64,000 bases of DNA, from NCBI RefSeq assembly GCF_011752975.1, contig NZ_VWWP01000007.1:248001-312000 (forward strand), read 5' to 3'. Below are positions 59,253-64,000 of the stretch, in pieces. Positions within the stretch are counted from its first letter, which is position 1, and each line of letters starts with the position of its first letter. The DNA comes from Chryseobacterium sp. Tr-659. GTDB lineage: Bacteria; Bacteroidota; Bacteroidia; Flavobacteriales; Weeksellaceae. The notes beneath the pieces were generated by a model, which saw only the letters and a list, made by a program, of their open reading frames with translations, was not told where the DNA came from and ran no database searches. The position numbers and the translations under genes are program-made.

Positions 59253-60839
59253 TTAAGGAATCTGAATTGAATTCTGAACTTCAAAATCTTCTGAAGCTGA
59301 AAATTCATTTCCATACATATCAACAGCTTTTACCTCCACTTTATGTTTTCCTAATGATAGTTTCTTAGGAAAATCTCCGATCCAGATATGCTTTGACATT
59401 TCAGGATTAGAAGGCCTTCTTCCGGGTAAAATTTTCTCTGTAGCATCCCATTTGAAAACGGATAAGGCAAAATTCGGATCTATGGTTTCGTCATATTCCA
59501 TCTCTTCCCATTTTCCGCCATCTATTCTGTATTCTACTTTATCTTTGCTGCTGCCCATGAAGAAATTAGCCAGTATTTTTGCAGAAGTTCTTGATGAAGG
59601 AATCACTTTCGGAATATACAATTTGATCTGATAATCTTCCGGTTTTCCGGCTGTTTTGTATTTAACTTTATACTGATTGTCTGTAAAACTGATGAATGAA
59701 TATCCTTTTGCGGTTCCGTCTCTCATTGTTGAGGTAGGAAGCCCTGCATCATCAGGGGTTCCGGAATACCAGTCTCCACAAGTGGTTCCTACATTATATT
59801 CATGTAATTCTTTGATACCATTCCAGCCAGCTTTTTTACCATAGAAAATCTGTTGTTGAATGTGTGTGTGTGCTGATAAAAGCAATACATTCTGGAAAGG
59901 ATTCAGGAAATCGAATAACTTCTGGCGATCAGCATTTCTGAAATTATCTTCATTTTTATGTTCCAGCGGAATATGGAAAGACACTACAATCAGCTTGTTC
60001 TTATCCACCAGTTTCAGATCATTTTCAATAAACTGAAGCTGATCTTCGCGAAACCCGCCCCAATATCCTTTGCCATCTCTCGGGTCCGGATACAGAATAT
60101 CATCTAAAATGATAAAGTGTACGTTACCATAATTGAAAGAGTAATTGGCAGGACCAAAATTTGATTCGAATGTTTCATCTGAAAGGTGGTCTTCTTTCGC
60201 ATCATAATTCATATCATGATTACCCATCACATTATACCAAGGAAGCCCCACTTCTTTCATTACATCTGCATAAGGTTTCTGCAGACTCAGATTATCACCC
60301 ACTAAATCTCCCAGACTAATTCCTAATACCGCATTTTTCTTGGTGTTCCTCACTTCATTCACAATTCCTCTCTTGAAATAATCCAGTTCTTTTTCTGTGT
60401 AAGGCTGCGGATCCCCGAAAACAAGAATGTCAAAATTCTTATTCTCGTTTTGCTTGTACAGTGGGAAATTCAACTCTTTAGGAAGATCTCCGGTGGGTGC
60501 TACTCCTTTATATTTAAAATCTGCCGGAGAGCCTTTTGGCTTATGATGATAATAAAACTGCGGAAGATTGTTTGCATTTAAAGCCGTTTGATATCCTGAA
60601 GGTTTGATCACAAAAATCGTTTGATCTTCCTGAACCGGCAGGCTGTATCGTCCGTTTTTATCGGTAAGAACTACCTGAACTCCATTGGAAACCGCTACTC
60701 CTTCAACTCCTTTTTCGCGGTTTTCTTTCTTTTGGTTTTTGTTGCTGTCCTCATATACATATCCGGAAACGGAAGTTTGTGAAAATGCCATTGCTGAAAT
60801 CAGCAGACAAGGCATGATACATTTTATATTGATATTCAT
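59253..60839 (-). CDS. Exported calcineurin-like metallophosphoesterase
   Basis: A 528-residue protein with signal peptide ending MAFSQ. An N-terminal beta-sandwich module of about 90 residues (VSGYVYEDSNKNQKKE, then DKNGRYSLPV) resembles Cna-B/SdrD-type domains. The metallophosphoesterase domain shows VFGDPQPY, LGDLVGD, NVMGNHDMNYD, SFHIPLEH and SAHTHIQQQ, the full five-motif set. A C-terminal calcineurin-like C domain follows. It probably removes phosphate from an extracellular or periplasmic ester. It is in line with susD and susC-like genes, 45 bases downstream, and is likely their partner enzyme. Confidence 0.9.
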   Translation of the reverse strand: MNINIKCIMPCLLISAMAFSQTSVSGYVYEDSNKNQKKENREKGVEGVAVSNGVQVVLTDKNGRYSLPVQEDQTIFVIKPSGYQTALNANNLPQFYYHHKPKGSPADFKYKGVAPTGDLPKELNFPLYKQNENKNFDILVFGDPQPYTEKELDYFKRGIVNEVRNTKKNAVLGISLGDLVGDNLSLQKPYADVMKEVGLPWYNVMGNHDMNYDAKEDHLSDETFESNFGPANYSFNYGNVHFIILDDILYPDPRDGKGYWGGFREDQLQFIENDLKLVDKNKLIVVSFHIPLEHKNEDNFRNADRQKLFDFLNPFQNVLLLSAHTHIQQQIFYGKKAGWNGIKELHEYNVGTTCGDWYSGTPDDAGLPTSTMRDGTAKGYSFISFTDNQYKVKYKTAGKPEDYQIKLYIPKVIPSSRTSAKILANFFMGSSKDKVEYRIDGGKWEEMEYDETIDPNFALSVFKWDATEKILPGRRPSNPEMSKHIWIGDFPKKLSLGKHKVEVKAVDMYGNEFSASEDFEVQNSIQIP

Positions 60840-60884
60840 TATCTTTTAATTTTTAAATTATTTTCAATTTTTAAATCCAGTTTA

Positions 60885-62333
60885 TTATTTATTCCACCAC
60901 ATTTTTACGTTGATATTATCTCCTCCCATTGATTGTACCGCTGCATTATAATTATCAGTATTCATGACTTTTGTGGTGGTAGGATACATAAATCTTACAG
61001 GCATCTGGCCTCCATTCTGAAGCCCTCCGTTATTAGGTAATACTGGCAGCTTGGTACGTCTGTATTCATACCATTGCTGATGATCTACAAAAAACAACGA
61101 TATATATTTCTGAAGCATCAGCTTTTCCAGAGTACCATCATAGACTACTTTGGCATTACTGAAATAATTCGCAGGAACCGTTGCCCCCCATTGCTCAATG
61201 ATTGACTTTACTCCTGTTTCGTAATAAGTCTGCTGATTTCCCGCAACAATTCCCCTGTTTACCAATTCTGCCAAAATAAACTGAACTTCAGAATAGGTCA
61301 TAATTAAAATCTTTAAGGGTGCTTTTGCCAGGTTCTGATTAAGATTGGAAGGCTGATAATTGAAAGCTGTTCCTAAAGCATATCCGGATGGAGCTCCTTT
61401 GTATCCAAGATCTTCACCTGTTGTAGCTTTGGCTTTGGTGAAAAACATACTTAATCTCGGATCATTATTATCTCTCATAGCACCTACAAAGAACTCCCCT
61501 GCGGCTCTATATGCCGTAAAGTCCTGTGGACGGGCTATTGGAGGCAGGTATGGAGATATCCCCGAAATTGGCAATACCGCACTGTCGGTATTGTTTTGGA
61601 AAATAGGATATTGCGCAGGATTATTAACAATTTCCTGAATCCTTTCATATACATTTACTTCGCCGTTTCTGCTGAGAATTCTGGTCAAAAGTCTTAGTGA
61701 AAGTGAATTACAGAACTTTTTCCATCCCAAAATTCCTGTCTGGCTATTTGTATTGGCATTATAAAATAAATCTGTTTCAGATAAGGCCTGTGTTGTATTG
61801 AATAATGAATTTGCTGTTTTCAGATCATTTAACAACTGAATATAAATGTCTTTCTGCTTATCATATTTAGGTCTTAAAATATCTTCATCAATTCTCACAG
61901 ATTCAGATAAAGGAACATCTCCGAAAGCATCGGTAAGGTTGGAAGCGATCCATGCGTTCAGAACCATTGATATCGCCAGGTAGTTATTGTTTTGTTCTTT
62001 CGCAGCATATTTTCTAAGGTCGCTTACCTGCTTCAGCCATTTATATGAATTATTCCAGTATCCGTTTCCGCTTTTCTCATCCATATAATATCTGCTGTAA
62101 GAGTTCCCTTCGTTCGGAAAGTCTAAAGCGATTTGCATAATATCAAAAGTGAAATCATCTGCTCTGTTATATCCATAACTTCCCATTTCATACTGAATAG
62201 GTGCCAAAAGACTTCCTACAGAAGGATCTTTGATCTTACTGGTGTCTGTATTGATCTCTTCAAATGTTCTGTCACAGGATTGAAGCATGAAAACAGAAAC
62301 AGCCAACGCCAGGTTTATAATTATTTTTTTCAT
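60885..62333 (-). CDS. SusD/RagB-like outer-membrane nutrient-binding lipoprotein
   Basis: A 482-residue surface lipoprotein with lipobox LQSC (cysteine 20). TPR-rich SusD-like fold: early SLLAPIQYEMGSYG, middle AISMVLNAWIASNLTDAFGDVPLSE (TPR and the FGDVPLSE motif of SusD-like families), and QQWYEYRRTKLPVLP near the C-terminus. It caps the SusC channel and binds substrate. It lies 11 bases after the susC-like gene and 45 before the phosphoesterase gene. Confidence 0.93.
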   Translation of the reverse strand: MKKIIINLALAVSVFMLQSCDRTFEEINTDTSKIKDPSVGSLLAPIQYEMGSYGYNRADDFTFDIMQIALDFPNEGNSYSRYYMDEKSGNGYWNNSYKWLKQVSDLRKYAAKEQNNNYLAISMVLNAWIASNLTDAFGDVPLSESVRIDEDILRPKYDKQKDIYIQLLNDLKTANSLFNTTQALSETDLFYNANTNSQTGILGWKKFCNSLSLRLLTRILSRNGEVNVYERIQEIVNNPAQYPIFQNNTDSAVLPISGISPYLPPIARPQDFTAYRAAGEFFVGAMRDNNDPRLSMFFTKAKATTGEDLGYKGAPSGYALGTAFNYQPSNLNQNLAKAPLKILIMTYSEVQFILAELVNRGIVAGNQQTYYETGVKSIIEQWGATVPANYFSNAKVVYDGTLEKLMLQKYISLFFVDHQQWYEYRRTKLPVLPNNGGLQNGGQMPVRFMYPTTTKVMNTDNYNAAVQSMGGDNINVKMWWNK

Positions 62334-62344
62334 TTTTTTAGATT

Positions 62345-64000
62345 TTAGAATTTAAAATTTAACTGAAAACCAACGGTTCTTGCCGCAGGAAGCTGCCCCA
62401 TTTCCACTCCTGGAGTAATGGTTGCATTATCCAGAGTAGCAACTTCAGGATCAAACAGCGGAAACTTGGTCCACATCCAGAGGTTCTTTCCGAAAATAGC
62501 CAGCGTAAGATCATCCAGGCCTAAGGATTTTATGGTCTCTTTCGGGAAAGAATAGGCTATTCTTGCATCTCTCAGTTTAATAAAATCTGTACTAAAGCTG
62601 TTGGTTTCTACATTGGCTCTTCTGTAATAATCTCCGTAGTAAGAAGATACCGTTACTCCTTTTGTATTTGGGCTGAAAGATCCGTCAGAGTTCTGGACAA
62701 CACCATCTCCCACAATCATTCCGCCAGGATTATCTCTTCCCGGAAGGGTAGATTTCAGCTTACCTTGTTCGGACATTTTGTGGTGTGACTGAGAATAGGC
62801 AATACCACCATACTGGCCGTCGAATGAGAAGCTTATCGTAAAGTTTTTAATTCTAAAGTCATTCTGAAGACCTGCTCTCCATTTCGGGAATGCATTTCCT
62901 ACTTTTTCAATATCTGCAGGCCTTCCGGGAAGTCCATTATCACCGTAGATAACTCTTCCGTCCGGAGTTCTTAGGAGCTTAAAGCCGTACATATCTCCAA
63001 GCGAGCCTCCTACTTCCATTTTATAAAATACAACATCTCCTATATTAGAAACAATTCCGTCAAACCCATCCGGCAAAGTCATTACTCTGTTTTCATTGGT
63101 AGACCAGTTTCCACCAACTTTCCATGAGAAGTTTTTACCTTTTACCGCTAAGAGATCCATTGAAAGTTCAAGACCTCTGTTTCGGATTTTACCTGCATTG
63201 ATTACCCTTTTTGAATATCCGCTTTCGTAAGGAAGAGATACAGGGATGATCTGGTTTTCACTGACATTCTGATACGCAGTAAGATTAAGGTTCAATCTGT
63301 TTTTGAAAAGACTGAAATCCATACCTGCTTCAATATTGGTATTTTTCTCCGGCTTTAGATAAGGGTTGTTAAAGGTAGTTGGAGCCACTACACTTCCTGT
63401 TATATTGCTTGCCGTATAATAGTTATCCAGAAGATACGGATCGCTGTCAATTCCTACCTTGGCCCATGAACCTCTCAGTTTCCATAAATTCAGGTTATTA
63501 CTTTTCAGGTTAAAAATATCCGAAAGAATAAAACTGGTACTTACCGAAGGATAAAAGAATGATCTGTTTTGTTTAGGAAGAGTTGAGCTCCAGTCGTTTC
63601 TTCCGGTAACGTCTACAAATATTTTATTGTCATATCCCAGCGTAAGCAATCCGTAAACACTGTCTACATGTTTATCTCTGGGCACCGGAAATTTAATAGG
63701 AATCGAAAGAGCATTAGTGAGATTATATTCACCGGCAGTTTTTAATCCGATCGCCTGATAATCAGTCATCAAATATTCATTATAACGGATACTTCCTCCG
63801 GCAGATGCGGAAATACTGAATTTATTCCAGTCTGCTTTATAAGAAAATAAAAGGTCGTTGTTATATTCCTGATTTTTGATAAACTGTTCACGATAGAAGC
63901 CTTTCAGATAGTTGGCAGAGCTCCAGGGCCTTTTTGTGGTTCTTTTTTCATTCAGAATTTCAATTCCCGACCTCAGCATTAAACTGAAATTTTTATTGAA
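62345..64000 (-). CDS. SusC/RagA-type TonB-dependent transporter, 5' end outside the window
   Basis: The C-terminal 551 residues of a SusC/RagA outer-membrane transporter. The frame stays open to the window edge: seven codons precede the first Met, so the true start lies beyond 64000. Barrel-strand motifs are visible, such as LTLGYDNKIFVDVTGRNDWS, SFILSDIFNL, LKLRGSWAKVG and the final ARTVGFQLNFKF, which ends in the aromatic residue required for outer-membrane insertion. It imports substrate with energy from TonB (encoded at 14.6 kb or elsewhere) and partners with the SusD-like protein encoded 11 bases downstream. Confidence 0.93.
   Translation of the reverse strand, partial: FNKNFSLMLRSGIEILNEKRTTKRPWSSANYLKGFYREQFIKNQEYNNDLLFSYKADWNKFSISASAGGSIRYNEYLMTDYQAIGLKTAGEYNLTNALSIPIKFPVPRDKHVDSVYGLLTLGYDNKIFVDVTGRNDWSSTLPKQNRSFFYPSVSTSFILSDIFNLKSNNLNLWKLRGSWAKVGIDSDPYLLDNYYTASNITGSVVAPTTFNNPYLKPEKNTNIEAGMDFSLFKNRLNLNLTAYQNVSENQIIPVSLPYESGYSKRVINAGKIRNRGLELSMDLLAVKGKNFSWKVGGNWSTNENRVMTLPDGFDGIVSNIGDVVFYKMEVGGSLGDMYGFKLLRTPDGRVIYGDNGLPGRPADIEKVGNAFPKWRAGLQNDFRIKNFTISFSFDGQYGGIAYSQSHHKMSEQGKLKSTLPGRDNPGGMIVGDGVVQNSDGSFSPNTKGVTVSSYYGDYYRRANVETNSFSTDFIKLRDARIAYSFPKETIKSLGLDDLTLAIFGKNLWMWTKFPLFDPEVATLDNATITPGVEMGQLPAARTVGFQLNFKF

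Overview
The window looks like a chromosomal segment of a Chryseobacterium-like flavobacterium (Bacteroidota). The sequence is AT-rich. Many starts are preceded by the Bacteroidetes -7 promoter box TAnnTTTG, in a few cases with a TTG-type -33 box about 18-20 bases upstream. tRNA genes lack an encoded CCA. The gene families are typical of the group: SusC/SusD pair, GSCFA, WbqC, DUF5683, a large two-part LepB, a TonB with a cytoplasmic N-terminal tail, and DUF6438. The genus is inferred from protein style, not proven.

Layout. 1-17.05 kb is almost one long leftward block: thioredoxin (cut by the edge), cysteine desulfurase, a PrcB-like lipoprotein, a four-gene polyprenyl-phosphoryl-arabinose-type operon (UbiA, DprE1-like, DprE2-like, HAD phosphatase), an OmpA lipoprotein, a lipocalin-like lipoprotein, a subtilase, then the housekeeping block parA-parB-DUF5683-dapB-lepB-WbqC, tonB and purA. 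At about 17.1 kb the dominant strand switches. 17.2-28.6 kb is mostly rightward: alpha/beta hydrolase, P-loop kinase, WYL regulator, zinc ribbon and HEAT proteins, hpt, adk, obgE and a DEAD-box helicase, interrupted by a leftward ABC-F gene and a small lipoprotein. 28.8-35.8 kb is leftward: tatD, DUF4269, GSCFA, polyprenyl synthase, a phosphate transporter with its DUF47 partner, and a second DEAD-box helicase. 36-44.1 kb is rightward: a TolC-MacA-MacB type efflux operon, DUF2461, and FkbM methyltransferase plus flippase. Two leftward glycosyltransferases, aspartase and an amidase follow.

48.9-55.6 kb is the accessory heart of the window. It holds two tRNA clusters and one solo tRNA-Pro. Immediately downstream of tRNA-Arg(UCU) is a tandem array with an exact 355-bp period. 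Each unit joins the 3' half of the tRNA and its terminator to a 90-codon GIY-YIG nuclease gene whose last codons and stop lie inside a tRNA-Arg-like segment with a rebuilt anticodon arm. There are two full units and one truncated unit. A relic of the same junction lies beside the second tRNA-Arg copy near 55.55 kb. This is the best candidate here for an undescribed mobile or self-duplicating system.

55.7-64 kb holds a half-size EamA transporter, an MgtC-like membrane protein, prmA, a short-chain dehydrogenase, and a leftward SusC-SusD-metallophosphoesterase locus that looks like an outer-membrane uptake system for a phosphorylated substrate. Intergenic regions carry several families of short palindromic repeats, a heptamer tandem repeat ahead of the MacB ATPase gene, and many clear hairpin terminators.
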